Below, one piece after another: positions 44,373 to 53,684 of a stretch of DNA of 64,000 nucleotides. The position numbers were made by a program, and so were the translations under genes. Source of the DNA: Terriglobus roseus DSM 18391. GTDB taxonomy: Bacteria > Acidobacteriota > Terriglobia > Terriglobales > Acidobacteriaceae. The stretch lies in contig NC_018014.1 of NCBI RefSeq assembly GCF_000265425.1, positions 248,001-312,000 on the forward strand, in the 5' to 3' direction. The notes beneath the pieces were generated by a model. The model made no database searches, was not told the origin of the DNA, and was given only the letters and a program-made list of their open reading frames with translations. Position 1 is the stretch's first letter, and every line of letters starts with the position of its first letter.

Positions 44373-45101
44373 ATGGAATCGTTTGAGGCTCCGGCCCATG
44401 GATATCGCAACAAGATCCTGCAGCGACTTTCGGCGGAGAGCATTAGCCGCCTGAAGTTGCGGCCGGTGGAGCTGGCTGTCGAGCGGCCGCTGGAGCAGTC
44501 GCAGCAGGCGATCGGGCACCTCTACTTCATCGAGTCGGGAGTGGGGTCGATGACGACCACCTTCAAGGACGGCGGGCAGGTGGAAGTTGGCCTGTTCGGG
44601 AATGAGTCGGTCATCGGAGTCTCCGGCTTCATGGGCGTGAAGCGCAGCCTGAACCGCATTTACATGCAGATGCCGGGCAGCGGGTATGCGTGCCGGATGG
44701 ATCTGGCCGAAGCGGAGTTCCATCGCGGCGATGAGTTCCAGAGGCTGGCGCTGCGGTATGTGCAGATGCAACTTACGCAGGCGACGCAGTCGGCCGGATG
44801 CAATGCGGTCCACGAAATCACGCAACGGCTGGCGCGATGGATCCTGCTGTGTTCGGACCGGTCAGGACTGAACGAGATGGCGCTGTCGCAGGAGTTTCTG
44901 GCGATGATGCTGGGCGTGCGGCGCACGACCGTCTCCGCAATGATGAGTTCGTTCAAGGAGCGCGGTCTGCTGACGTATACGCGCAGCAACATCCGCCTGC
45001 TGGACCGTCCGGCGCTGGAGGCGCAGGCGTGCGAGTGCTACGCCGTGCTGCGCGATCATCTGGAGAACTATCTCGAGTTTGACACCGGCTTCTCCGTCTA
45101 A
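44373..45101 (+). CDS. Crp/Fnr-family transcription regulator
   Basis: A 242-residue regulator. The N-terminal cyclic-nucleotide-type sensor (LYFIESGVGSMTTTFKDGGQVEVGLFGNES) lacks the canonical cAMP motif and has no Fe-S cysteine set. The C-terminal winged helix has MALSQEFLAMMLGVRRTTVSAMMSSF. The ligand is unknown; such proteins answer to redox, nitric oxide or nutrients. The ATG at 44373 has GAGGAG before it; ATG at 44361 would put that sequence inside the gene. Confidence 0.87.
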   Translation: MESFEAPAHGYRNKILQRLSAESISRLKLRPVELAVERPLEQSQQAIGHLYFIESGVGSMTTTFKDGGQVEVGLFGNESVIGVSGFMGVKRSLNRIYMQMPGSGYACRMDLAEAEFHRGDEFQRLALRYVQMQLTQATQSAGCNAVHEITQRLARWILLCSDRSGLNEMALSQEFLAMMLGVRRTTVSAMMSSFKERGLLTYTRSNIRLLDRPALEAQACECYAVLRDHLENYLEFDTGFSV

Positions 45102-45110
45102 GCGAGGCCG

Positions 45111-46388
45111 TTACGGAACGACGATGCGTGGGACGCGGTCGCTGATGCCGCACAGGATCTCGTAGGCACTGGTGCCGGCGGTTCTTGCGTGGTCGTCTGC
45201 GCCGATGCGATTGCCATTGGATTCGCCGAGGAGGATGGCTTCGTCGCCGATGTTGACTTGGGGGACGGCGGTGACGTCGACGATGGTGAGATCCATGGAG
45301 ACGCGGCCTACGATGGGTGCGCGCCTGCCGTGGAGCAGCACGGATCCGCCTGGCTGTGTATTGGAGGCGGAGAGGCTGCGGCGGAAGCCGTCGGCGTAGC
45401 CCACGGGTAACAGAGCGAGCCGCATGGTCACCGGTGCGACGAAGGTGGCGTTATAGCCGATGGTGTCGCCGCACTGGACTTCACGCAGGCTGACGATGCG
45501 GGTCTTCCACGTCATGACCGGCTTGAGCTTTGGGGACAGGCGCGGGCTTAGAAAGTCTTCGGTATGTGCGTGGACGTGGGACACCCGGTTTTGAGGCTCT
45601 ACGGATTCGAGTGGAAGGGCGTAGCCGTAGAGGGCGAGGCCGGCTCGGGTCATGGCCTGTGCGCCGAGGCTGGCGGCGAGTGCGGGCAGGTCCTGCGGCA
45701 TGTAGCCGCTGTCGGTTGAGGAGGTGTTGCCGGCGTGGACGTAGTCGGGGCGCAGGCCCGCTGCGGCCACCTGCTGGAGTGCCGTGGCGAAGGCGATCAT
45801 CTGGACCTGGTTCTGCGGGTCGTCGCCGATCTCGGTCGATGCGAGGTGGGTCATCACGCCTTCGAGCTTCAGGGGCGAATCGGGTGCGAAGCGCTGGAGC
45901 AGACGGTCGAGCAGCGGGCCGGGTGCGACACCCTGGCGGGCCATGCCGGTGTCGATCTCGGCGTGGACGGCGACGGATTGCGGCGGCAGGTTGCGGCGGC
46001 GGGCTTCGGCTTCGAGCAGGTCGAGGTGGTAGGGCTCCCAGACGACGGGCGTGAGGCCGCGGTCGAGGATGCCGGCTTCTTCACCGGGCCACAGGCCGCA
46101 CATGACGAGGATGCGCGGAGCCGTCATGCCCTGCGGCAGGATGGCGAGTGATGCGCGGACGGCGAGGCCTTCTTCTGCCGAGGTGACGCCGAGCCACTGG
46201 GCGCCTGCTGCGGCGAGGATCGGTGCGCACTCGGTGGCGCTGTGGCCGTAGGCGTCGGCTTTGACGACGGCGAGCACCTGAACCTGCGTGCCTGCGGCTG
46301 CCTGCAGGGCGTGGAAGTTATCGCGCAGGCGTGAGGCCGAGATCTCAGCCCAGATGGGACGTGTGTGGTTGGGAGGGGTGGGACGCAT
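45111..46388 (-). CDS. alr: Alanine racemase
   Basis: PLP enzyme that makes D-alanine for peptidoglycan; 425 residues. PIWAEISASRLRDNFHAL is the start, K43 in VVKADAYGHS the PLP lysine, GYNATFVAPVTMRLALLPVGYADG carries the catalytic Tyr, and VGRVSMDLTIVDVT the substrate site. The end is convergent with the Crp/Fnr gene. Confidence 0.94.
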   Translation of the reverse strand: MRPTPPNHTRPIWAEISASRLRDNFHALQAAAGTQVQVLAVVKADAYGHSATECAPILAAAGAQWLGVTSAEEGLAVRASLAILPQGMTAPRILVMCGLWPGEEAGILDRGLTPVVWEPYHLDLLEAEARRRNLPPQSVAVHAEIDTGMARQGVAPGPLLDRLLQRFAPDSPLKLEGVMTHLASTEIGDDPQNQVQMIAFATALQQVAAAGLRPDYVHAGNTSSTDSGYMPQDLPALAASLGAQAMTRAGLALYGYALPLESVEPQNRVSHVHAHTEDFLSPRLSPKLKPVMTWKTRIVSLREVQCGDTIGYNATFVAPVTMRLALLPVGYADGFRRSLSASNTQPGGSVLLHGRRAPIVGRVSMDLTIVDVTAVPQVNIGDEAILLGESNGNRIGADDHARTAGTSAYEILCGISDRVPRIVVP

Positions 46389-46425
46389 GTTGCCTTTCAG
46401 ATGCGGTGGGTGCCTGTAATCAGTT

Positions 46426-46587
46426 TGTCATCCCGCGGCGTAGGGGTGCGCGCCAGCACTTCCACCCCAGTGGGCTTGTTGGTGGCTGGTTCGCGCTTTG
46501 CGCGGACGGATGTACGTCTTTGCCCGCTGACATGGGATTGACGCACCGGCTTACATGCAGATCCCTCCGCTTCGCTACGGGATGACA
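46426..46587 (+). repeat. Intergenic element with inverted ends
   Basis: TGTCATCCCG at 46426-46435 and its reverse complement at 46578-46587 bound a non-coding stretch between alr and the glycosyltransferase gene. GGTTCGCGCTTTGCGCGGAC (about 46490) forms an inner stem. The ends resemble other TGTCATCC repeats of this genome. Confidence 0.55.
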
Positions 46588-46631
46588 GTCGCTCAAGGGA
46601 ACAAGCTTCCGAGCAAACACAAGCTCAGAAG

Positions 46632-48554
46632 CTAGTAGTCGCCGGCCTTGTTGCTGACGATCTCTTTGCCGCCGCCTTCGGCGATGACGTAGGTCTTGCC
46701 GGGCAGTTTGGGTAGCTTGGCCGGGTCGGTCCACAGGAAGATGCGCTGCGGTCCCAGCCAGCGTTCGCGCATGGCGAGGTCGGTTTCGAAGATGCCGGGT
46801 GCGTCGGTGAAGAAGGAGCCGTACCAGAGGTTGGCGGAGTGGCCGTGCCAGATGTGAATGTCGCTGCGCTTGAGGTAGAAGCCGAGCGTGGATCCGGCCT
46901 CGTATTCGTCGTTGATGCAGATCATGTTATTGGGCTTGACCAGCGGAGCGATAGCGCGGGCGAGCTTCGCAGAGGAGAGGACCGGCGCGAAGATCGTCAG
47001 GCCCATGTGTGCGGCGAGGAGGAAGAGGAGCGTGCCAGCGGCGAGTGCGATGTTGGCTTCGTGCGGGCGGAAGCTGCGGCGGAACCACCAACTGCCGAGG
47101 GTGCCGCCGAAGAGGGCGATGACGGTGAAGGTGAGCGGCCGGCGGAAGGCGCCCATGGCGGTGCCGTTGAGGTCCAGGAAGTGGCCGAAGGAGAGGGCGT
47201 AGTCGCCGGGGTTCTGCTGCAGCAGGGAGGCCAGGTCCACGTTGGGTGGCGGCGCTTGCGTATGCAAGAGGAAGAAGACGCATGCGAGTGAGGCGATGGT
47301 GCCGCCAACGAGCAGCACGACGGAGATGCGCTGGCCTGCGCGGGTGAGCACGGGCGGCACCGTCATGGTCTCGGCTTCGGTGGCTTCGCGGTCGAGCCAG
47401 CGGGCGATGAGGATAGCGAAGAAGGGCAGCGAGGGCAGGACGTAGTACTCCTGCCGTGTGGAGAAGGAGAAGAAGACGAGCGGCAGCAGGCCGGCGATGG
47501 CGAAGAGCAGAAGGGTGCGGGCTTCGCCGTTGAGCTTTGTCGCTGTTGCGCGGCTGCGGAGTGCGCGCCAAGGGGCTGCGGCGACGGCCTTGAAGAGGAA
47601 GCCGCTCCACGGCATCATCCACACGAGAACGAGGCCCCAGAAGAGCAGCAGCGGCACCGTGTCATAGTCGCGCGGGACGCGCAGGTTCAGATAGCGCAGC
47701 AGGTGCTCGTTCATGAAGTAGAACCAGGTCCAGCCGTGAACGCTGCCCACCTCGGGCGAGCCGACCTGCCAGCCCTTCCAGAAGATCCAGGCGTGGCCGG
47801 TGTGGGTCAGGCCTGCGGGATGGCCCTCGGTAGGGTTCGCGAGACCGGCGAGGATGTGCCATGGCGCTGCGATGGCGAGGAAGGCGAGCGCTGCGAAGAG
47901 GGGATTGAGCTGGCCGATGCGGCGCAGCGTTCCCCGAAGGCCGCGGGTGGCAATCAGGTAGAGCAGCACCGTGCCGATGGGGAAGACGAGGCCGATGAGT
48001 CCCTTGGTGAGGATGTTCATGGCGCATGCCGCGGCGAAGCCGAGGCAGGGCAGAACGGGGGCGTGGCCTTCTCCGTGGCGCTCGGTCAGCCAGAAACAGA
48101 AGATGGCGGCGGTGAGCCACAGGCAGACGATGGCATCGGGGATGAGGATGCGCGTGAAGATGAAGAGGCCGAAGCTGAGCATGAGGCCGACGCCTGCGTA
48201 GAGGCCGGTGCGTGCGCTGCCGAAGGCACGACGGGCAAAGCTCTCCGTGAGCAGGAAGAGCAGGAGCGCGAAGATGGCGAGGGGCAGCCGTGCCTGGGGT
48301 GTGCCGACGCCGAAGACACGCATGCTGGCGGCCATGGACCAGTAGAGGACGGGCGCCTTTTCGAGATAGCGGATGCCGTTGGCGTAGAGGGTGACGGGGT
48401 CGTGGCGCTGGATCATCTCGCGCGCGACTTCGGCGTGGACGGAGTCGGCGTCGTCGAGGAGCGGCGGGGAGAGCAGGGCGAAGGAGGCGTAGAGAAAGAA
48501 CCACAGCGCTGCGAGGATGAGGCGGTTGCGGCGGGGGGTGAAGGCTTCAGGCAT
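46632..48554 (-). CDS. ArnT-like family 39 glycosyltransferase
   Basis: A 640-residue integral membrane GT-C glycosyltransferase. The first periplasmic loop has DDADSVHAEVAREMI (the acidic catalytic pair), then about eleven to twelve hydrophobic helices such as FALLLFLLTESFA. The C-terminal soluble part (INDEYEAGSTLGFYLKRSD) completes the PMT_2 or ArnT-type layout. These enzymes move sugars from polyprenyl phosphate onto lipid A or proteins. Substrate unknown. Confidence 0.85.
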   Translation of the reverse strand: MPEAFTPRRNRLILAALWFFLYASFALLSPPLLDDADSVHAEVAREMIQRHDPVTLYANGIRYLEKAPVLYWSMAASMRVFGVGTPQARLPLAIFALLLFLLTESFARRAFGSARTGLYAGVGLMLSFGLFIFTRILIPDAIVCLWLTAAIFCFWLTERHGEGHAPVLPCLGFAAACAMNILTKGLIGLVFPIGTVLLYLIATRGLRGTLRRIGQLNPLFAALAFLAIAAPWHILAGLANPTEGHPAGLTHTGHAWIFWKGWQVGSPEVGSVHGWTWFYFMNEHLLRYLNLRVPRDYDTVPLLLFWGLVLVWMMPWSGFLFKAVAAAPWRALRSRATATKLNGEARTLLLFAIAGLLPLVFFSFSTRQEYYVLPSLPFFAILIARWLDREATEAETMTVPPVLTRAGQRISVVLLVGGTIASLACVFFLLHTQAPPPNVDLASLLQQNPGDYALSFGHFLDLNGTAMGAFRRPLTFTVIALFGGTLGSWWFRRSFRPHEANIALAAGTLLFLLAAHMGLTIFAPVLSSAKLARAIAPLVKPNNMICINDEYEAGSTLGFYLKRSDIHIWHGHSANLWYGSFFTDAPGIFETDLAMRERWLGPQRIFLWTDPAKLPKLPGKTYVIAEGGGKEIVSNKAGDY

Positions 48555-48599
48555 GCTGACGTAAGCCTATCGTGGGTGGTTTTGTTGTTCTTTGGGAAT

Positions 48600-48690
48600 T
48601 GGGTGGTGCGACGTTAGAGCGGTTCGCGCTCTGCGCGAATAACCCACCCTTTCGCGATGAAGCTGCGAAAGAATGGGGCACCCGGCTGAG
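48600..48690 (+). repeat. Dispersed repeat, ATGGGGCACCC family
   Basis: Ends in GAATGGGGCACCCGGCTG and contains CCCACCCTTTCGCGATGAAG followed by GCGAAAG, which can fold back (CTTTCGC with GCGAAAG). Related to the repeats at 57603-57712 and 9874-9989. Confidence 0.6.
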
Positions 48691-48732
48691 CTGAGCCCTT
48701 CCGATCAAGCTACATCCTGGACCAAAAGAGAA

Positions 48733-48758
48733 ACCCCACATCCCTTCAGGATGTGGGG
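48733..48758 (-). terminator. Terminator after the RDD gene
   Basis: CCCCACATCC CTTCA GGATGTGGGG is a perfect 10-bp stem. On the minus strand it is followed by TTTCTCTTTT, so it ends the RDD transcript. Confidence 0.82.
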
Positions 48759-48790
48759 CGCTCGATCAGTGTACCGATCCTTTGCCTGGC

Positions 48791-50170
48791 TTAGTAGGCG
48801 CGGGGGTACATGCGGGAGATGCGGTCGTGCCAGCCGAGTTTTTCTTCGTCCATGCAGGCCCATACGAGGCCGAGGCCGATGGGTGCGCTGGCGAGGAGCA
48901 GGGCGAGGATGCGGCGGCGCATCTCAGAGCGGGTTGGGTTCTCGTCGTTGAAGGTGCAGAAGGCGATGCGGGCGTAGCGCATGCCGGGCGTGATGCCGGA
49001 GAGCGAGAAGAAGAGCATCAGGTACATCAGCGCGAAGGCGAAGAGCGAGCCAGCGGCGGCGATGGCTGCGGTGATGCCGGTGGGGAGTGCGGGCGATGCG
49101 TAGGCCGCGGCGGCGACTGCCATCAGGAAGCCCGTGGCGATGCAGCAGGCGTCGACGGTACCGGCCATGATGCGCTGAGAGACGGGCGCGACGTAGAGCG
49201 GGATGGCGAAGGAGATCTGCGAGTCGGGATCTTCCGCGGTGAAGGTCTGCGGCGTCTCGAGCCGGATGGTGCTCCATTCGGGCAGGACGCTCTCGGTCAT
49301 GGGCTCGATGGAGACGGAGCTTGCTTCAACCTCAAAGATGCGGAGCTGTGCGCGTTCGGGCGAGTTATCGGCTTCGTCGCGCAGCGGACCTTCGGCGAGG
49401 CGTGGGCGGGCGCGGCGTGCGGCGACGAGCTGGCGCGGGAACTCGATGAGGTTGGCGTGCAGGCCAACGGATGGCTCGACCGGCTCCGGGACGTACTCTT
49501 CGGCGGTGCCGTCGCCGATGGATGCGACGTAGACGGTGCGGACGGCGGAGGGTGCTGCATCAGCGAAGGCGCCGGTGAAGCTGCCGGAAACGGTCGTGGC
49601 AGTGGAGGCCGGTGCGCTGAAGGTCGTTTCGGAGGCGTGGAGTTCTGCTTCGATGCGGAGAGCGTCGGCGACTTCACTGCGCAGGGCGAAGGTCGCCTCG
49701 CTGCGGAGTTCGATGGGAGCTTCGCTGCGCAGCGGTGAGGAAGCTTCTTCCGCGGTGCCGGAGAAGGTGATGACCTCGGCCGGGCCTGTGGGCGTGGCGC
49801 TGGGTTCGGGGTGCCACTGTTCAATCTCGTCGAGCAGTTGCTGTTGCGCGGCGGTAATGGCTTCGGCGCTGCGGCGTGCGACTTCGGCGGCGGCTTCTGC
49901 CTGGCGGATGGCCTGTTCGGCCTCCTGCTGCAGGAAGTCGCGGTAGGAGACGGTGCGTGCGAAGCGTGCGGCGACCTGGTCTGCGACGCGGTGGCGCGAG
50001 AGGGAGACGTTCTCAGGCGGGAGCGCGGGCTGTGAGTCCTGGGTGCGCGGACGGCGCTGGCGATGCTCGGCGAGGCGGCTGGCGACCTGCTGTTTGAGGG
50101 CGCGGGCTTCGTCTTCGGAGAGGGTGGACGTCGGCAACGGCTGCAGTGGGAGAGGGCTGGCGGTGCTCAA
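48791..50170 (-). CDS. RDD-family membrane protein with long N-terminal region
   Basis: A 459-residue protein. The C-terminal third is an RDD domain with several helices: RIMAGTVDACCIATGFLMAV carries the Arg-Asp pair (R, then D), then SLFAFALMYLMLFFSLSGI and WHDRISRMYP. The soluble N-terminal part of about 290 residues has a Gln/Arg/Ala coiled-coil stretch (EAEQAIRQAEAAAEVARRSAEAI) and a period-eight repeat LRSEAPIE, LRSEATFA, LRSEVADA, LRIEAELH. TTG at 50170 is preferred, because the open frame beyond it crosses the divergent lptD gene. Confidence 0.75.
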   Translation of the reverse strand: MSTASPLPLQPLPTSTLSEDEARALKQQVASRLAEHRQRRPRTQDSQPALPPENVSLSRHRVADQVAARFARTVSYRDFLQQEAEQAIRQAEAAAEVARRSAEAITAAQQQLLDEIEQWHPEPSATPTGPAEVITFSGTAEEASSPLRSEAPIELRSEATFALRSEVADALRIEAELHASETTFSAPASTATTVSGSFTGAFADAAPSAVRTVYVASIGDGTAEEYVPEPVEPSVGLHANLIEFPRQLVAARRARPRLAEGPLRDEADNSPERAQLRIFEVEASSVSIEPMTESVLPEWSTIRLETPQTFTAEDPDSQISFAIPLYVAPVSQRIMAGTVDACCIATGFLMAVAAAAYASPALPTGITAAIAAAGSLFAFALMYLMLFFSLSGITPGMRYARIAFCTFNDENPTRSEMRRRILALLLASAPIGLGLVWACMDEEKLGWHDRISRMYPRAY

Positions 50171-50267
50171 GGCGTCTCGCTTTCGTAGAATAGAAACTTC
50201 AGTGGTCAACAGAGGCACATTCGGTCGAGTTACGCGGGTGGAACGTACACGCCGAGGGGGCCGGAGC

Positions 50268-52958
50268 ATGGTCCTGGGGCAGTTTGCGTTCGCTCGCCCA
50301 GAAGCCTGTATCTGCTGGTGTATCACGGTGGGCATGGCACTTGTAGCGCCGGCACACGCGCAGCAGGTAACGACTTCGGCACCCGTCGTACACGTCAGCG
50401 CAAACGCGCCGGCCGTGGGGGATGGTACGGCCTCTTCGGGTGTGGACCGGACGCGTGCGGACGAGGCTGCCGGGCTGCCGGATTCGCCCGGTGCAGACCT
50501 GTATCCGGTGGCCGTGCCTGTGCCGGAACCGGCCGGAACGAAGGTCGTGATCGAGAGCATCTCGCAAAAAAGCAGTGGCGACAACCTGCTGTTGGAGGGC
50601 AATGTCGCCATCACGTATGGCGATTATCGGGTCGAGGCAGACCGCATCGCTTATAACCAGGCGACGGGCGACCTGGAGGCGACGGGCCACATCGTGGTGA
50701 CGGGGTCCAATCGCAGCGAGAATATCCAGGCATCGCGCGCGACGCTGAACATCAAGAGTGAGACGGGCAAGTTCTACGACGTGAGTGGATCGGTGGGTGT
50801 GCGTTTTGCGACGCCCAGGAACAATGCCCCGATGAGCAGTGTCTTGGGCAGCACAGCGGGCGACCTGATGAGCGGTCCGAACGTGCGTGGCACGGTGTAC
50901 ACGACGAGCAATCCGTTCCTGTTTACGGGACGGATGGTGGTGAAGAACGGACCGGCGGAGTTCGATATTTATGACGGCACGGTGACGACGTGCCAGTTGC
51001 CGAGGCCTGACTGGCAGTTGTCTGCGGGTCACTTCAGTGTGCGCGATGGACAGGCTCGCGCATCGAAGACGGTCTTTCGATTGTTGAATGTGCCGGTGTT
51101 CTTTCTGCCCTATGCAACGCACCCTACGGGCGAAGGTCAGCGGCAGAGCGGCTTTATGATTCCGGTGATCGGCAACTCGACGTTGAAGGGTATTGTGATC
51201 GGCGAGCAGATCTACTTTGCGATGAGCCGGTCGTCGGAGCTGACGGTGGGCGCGCAGTACTATTCGCGGCGCGGCTGGGAGCAGTCTGCGACGTTTCGGA
51301 TGCGCGGGCGCGGGTTGGACTTTATCCAGAGCCACTACTCGGGGCTGCTGGATCGTGGGTTCTACCAGAACCAGACGACCACGGACGCGAGCGGTGTGAC
51401 TACGACGAAGAATGTCTACGTGAACCAGGGCGGCGAAGACATGACGCTGAGCGGGCGCAGGGATATTGGCGAACACACGCGCGTTGCGGCGAATGTGGAG
51501 TACCTGAGCAGCTACATCTATCGGCAGGCGTTTACGGATACGTTCAACCAGGCGGTGTCGTCCGACATTACGTCGTACGCGTATGGCACGCATGCGCGGA
51601 ACGGGTATGTGGCTTCGCTGGAGGCAGATCGTTATCAGGGCTTGAAGATTGTGAGCACGGGCGAGCAGATCCGCATCTTCCACGCGCCGGTACTGCAGGG
51701 CGAGGTGATGGAACGGCATGTGGCGAATACGCCGTTTGTGTGGAGTGCGACGGCGCAGTTTGCGGATCTGAAGCGGACGCAGGGAACGCCGCTGGCACAG
51801 ACGGGGTTTGCTTCAGACTTTACGGGCCGGCTGGATCTGCATCCGCGGCTGTCGCTGCCGTTTGCGCTGGCGGGCTTCCACTTCCGGCCAACGGTTGGTG
51901 TGCGCGACACGCTGTATCAGCACTCGCGTGCGACGTCTCCGCTGCCGGGGCCTGCGCCTTCGGAACGAGCGACTGCGCTGAACCGCACGGTGACTGAGGC
52001 GGAGATGGAGGTGCGCCTGCCGGTGCTGGAGCGCACGTTCAATACCGGCGCCTTCAGCAAGCTGCTGGGGCGCGAGGCGAAGCACACGATTGAGCCGGAG
52101 CTGAACTATCGGTATGCGAGCGGTGTGGAGGACTTCTCACGCACGCTTCGCTTTGACGATACGGATGTGGTCGCGAACAAGAACGAGCTGGAGTATGGGT
52201 TTACGCAGCGGCTGTTTTTGCGGCCGACGAAGACGCGTGCGTGCGAGACGGGCGAGACGCCTCCGGAGACGGATGCAAGCTGCGGCGGAACGCGCGAGAC
52301 GATTCGCTGGAAGCTGCTGCAGCGGCACTACTTCGATGAGAGCTTTGGCGGGTACCTGACGCCGACGACGCCGAATGGTGTGCTGGTGCTGAATCGGCGC
52401 AACGTTCTGGATAGCACGCTGGACCTGAGCGGCGTGGCGTTCTTAACGGATCGCCGCAGCGCTTCGCCGATCGTGAGCCAGATGAAGCTGAGCGCGACGG
52501 ACCATGTCGACATCGAGTGGGACATGAACTACGACCTGCATGCGAATGCGCTGCGGCAGAGCAATGTGTTCGTGGATGTCCACCAGGGCAGCTTCTTTGG
52601 TGGGCTGAGCCACGCGCGGCTGTACGCGCCGGGGCGCTTCACAACGGACACCGGGACGGGCACGACTGCGACGTCGCTGATTTCGGACTTCAGCCAGTTG
52701 CGCGTGCTGCTGGGTTATGGGAATCCGACGAAGCCGGGTTTGAGCATTGCGGCGAATGCCGGCATCGATCTGAAGCTGTCCCAGGTGCAGTATGCGACGG
52801 GGCAGTTCAGCTACAACTGGAACTGCTGCGGCTTCAGCGCGGAGTATCGCAAGTATGAGCTGGGCAGCGTGCGTAACGAGAATGCGTACCGGTTCAATTT
52901 CTCGCTGGCGAATATCGGGACTGCGGGAAATCTGCGTCGGGCTGAGCGGCTGTTCTAG
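50268..52958 (+). CDS. lptD: LPS assembly protein LptD
   Basis: Outer-membrane beta-barrel that inserts LPS; 896 residues. A signal ends near APAHAQQ; the N-terminal jellyroll-like OstA domain starts with KVVIESISQKSSGDNLLLEG and NVAITYGDYRVEADRIAYN; the C-terminal barrel (LTVGAQYYSRRGWEQSATFRM to the end) closes with RRAERLF. The four disulfide cysteines of E. coli LptD are not obviously conserved. ATG 50268 is preferred; GTG 50238 would give a more basic N-region. The gene diverges from the RDD gene. Confidence 0.88.
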   Translation: MVLGQFAFARPEACICWCITVGMALVAPAHAQQVTTSAPVVHVSANAPAVGDGTASSGVDRTRADEAAGLPDSPGADLYPVAVPVPEPAGTKVVIESISQKSSGDNLLLEGNVAITYGDYRVEADRIAYNQATGDLEATGHIVVTGSNRSENIQASRATLNIKSETGKFYDVSGSVGVRFATPRNNAPMSSVLGSTAGDLMSGPNVRGTVYTTSNPFLFTGRMVVKNGPAEFDIYDGTVTTCQLPRPDWQLSAGHFSVRDGQARASKTVFRLLNVPVFFLPYATHPTGEGQRQSGFMIPVIGNSTLKGIVIGEQIYFAMSRSSELTVGAQYYSRRGWEQSATFRMRGRGLDFIQSHYSGLLDRGFYQNQTTTDASGVTTTKNVYVNQGGEDMTLSGRRDIGEHTRVAANVEYLSSYIYRQAFTDTFNQAVSSDITSYAYGTHARNGYVASLEADRYQGLKIVSTGEQIRIFHAPVLQGEVMERHVANTPFVWSATAQFADLKRTQGTPLAQTGFASDFTGRLDLHPRLSLPFALAGFHFRPTVGVRDTLYQHSRATSPLPGPAPSERATALNRTVTEAEMEVRLPVLERTFNTGAFSKLLGREAKHTIEPELNYRYASGVEDFSRTLRFDDTDVVANKNELEYGFTQRLFLRPTKTRACETGETPPETDASCGGTRETIRWKLLQRHYFDESFGGYLTPTTPNGVLVLNRRNVLDSTLDLSGVAFLTDRRSASPIVSQMKLSATDHVDIEWDMNYDLHANALRQSNVFVDVHQGSFFGGLSHARLYAPGRFTTDTGTGTTATSLISDFSQLRVLLGYGNPTKPGLSIAANAGIDLKLSQVQYATGQFSYNWNCCGFSAEYRKYELGSVRNENAYRFNFSLANIGTAGNLRRAERLF

Positions 52959-52982
52959 CTTTCTTGGCGGTTGCAAAAGCAA

Positions 52983-53005
52983 AAGCCCGGCGCGAGGCCG
53001 GGCTT
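52983..53005 (+). terminator. Bidirectional terminator between lptD and frr
   Basis: AAGCCCGGC GCGAG GCCGGGCTT is a perfect 9-bp stem, with AAAAGC on one side and TCTCC on the other, so it can serve both convergent genes. Confidence 0.75.
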
Positions 53006-53060
53006 CTCCAATCTTGATCGCTGCAAGAACATGTGAAGCGTCGAGAACGCCACGAAGTGG

Positions 53061-53645
53061 TCAGACGGTCATCAGTTCCTTTTCCTTCACCTTGAACATG
53101 TCGTCCAGTGTCTTGATCTGGGCGTCGGTCATCTGCTGGGTCTCTTCGGTGGCGCGCTTTTCGTCGTCGGCACTGATGAGCTTGTCCTTGGTGGCCTTCT
53201 TGATGGTGTCGTTGCCGTCGCGGCGGATGTTGCGGATGGTGGTCTTGTGGTCTTCGAGGATGCCGGCGAGCTGCTTGACGGCTTCCTTGCGACGCTCTTC
53301 GGTCATGGGCGGAATGGGCACGCGGATGGTCTTGCCGTCGTGCATGGGGTTGAAGCCCTGACCGCTGGTGCGGATGGCCTTTTCGATGAGGCCGACGACG
53401 CCGATGTCGAAGGGCTGTACGACGATCTGCTGCGGCTCCGGTGCGGAGACCTGCGCGAGCTGATTGATGGGCATCTCGCTGCCGTAGTAGTCGACGCGGA
53501 TGTTATCGAGCATGTGGACGCTGGCGCGGCCTGTGCGTACCGCGATCAGGTTCGCGCGGAAGTCCTCGACGGTCTTCGTCATGCGTGCCGTCAGCTGGCC
53601 CTGCAGGTCCTTCAGGGCGGGGATGTTTGCCATCTGTGATGCCAT
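53061..53645 (-). CDS. frr: Ribosome recycling factor
   Basis: Splits the ribosome after termination together with EF-G; 194 residues. VEDFRANLIAVRTGRASVHMLDNIRVDYYG and the C-terminal three-helix part RRDGNDTIKKATKDKLIS are diagnostic. The start at 53645 follows GAGGGAAG; the extra upstream ATG at 53660 has no such site. In many bacteria frr follows pyrH, which is not here. Confidence 0.95.
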   Translation of the reverse strand: MASQMANIPALKDLQGQLTARMTKTVEDFRANLIAVRTGRASVHMLDNIRVDYYGSEMPINQLAQVSAPEPQQIVVQPFDIGVVGLIEKAIRTSGQGFNPMHDGKTIRVPIPPMTEERRKEAVKQLAGILEDHKTTIRNIRRDGNDTIKKATKDKLISADDEKRATEETQQMTDAQIKTLDDMFKVKEKELMTV

Positions 53646-53684
53646 TGGTGCTTCCCTCAAGCGCGTTTGCGCGACTTGTCGATT

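Noticed and set aside
42746..44443. Minus-strand open frame of 565 residues opposite glmM
   Set aside because: Its composition is that of an antisense shadow (Arg and His rich), while the plus strand encodes a complete GlmM.
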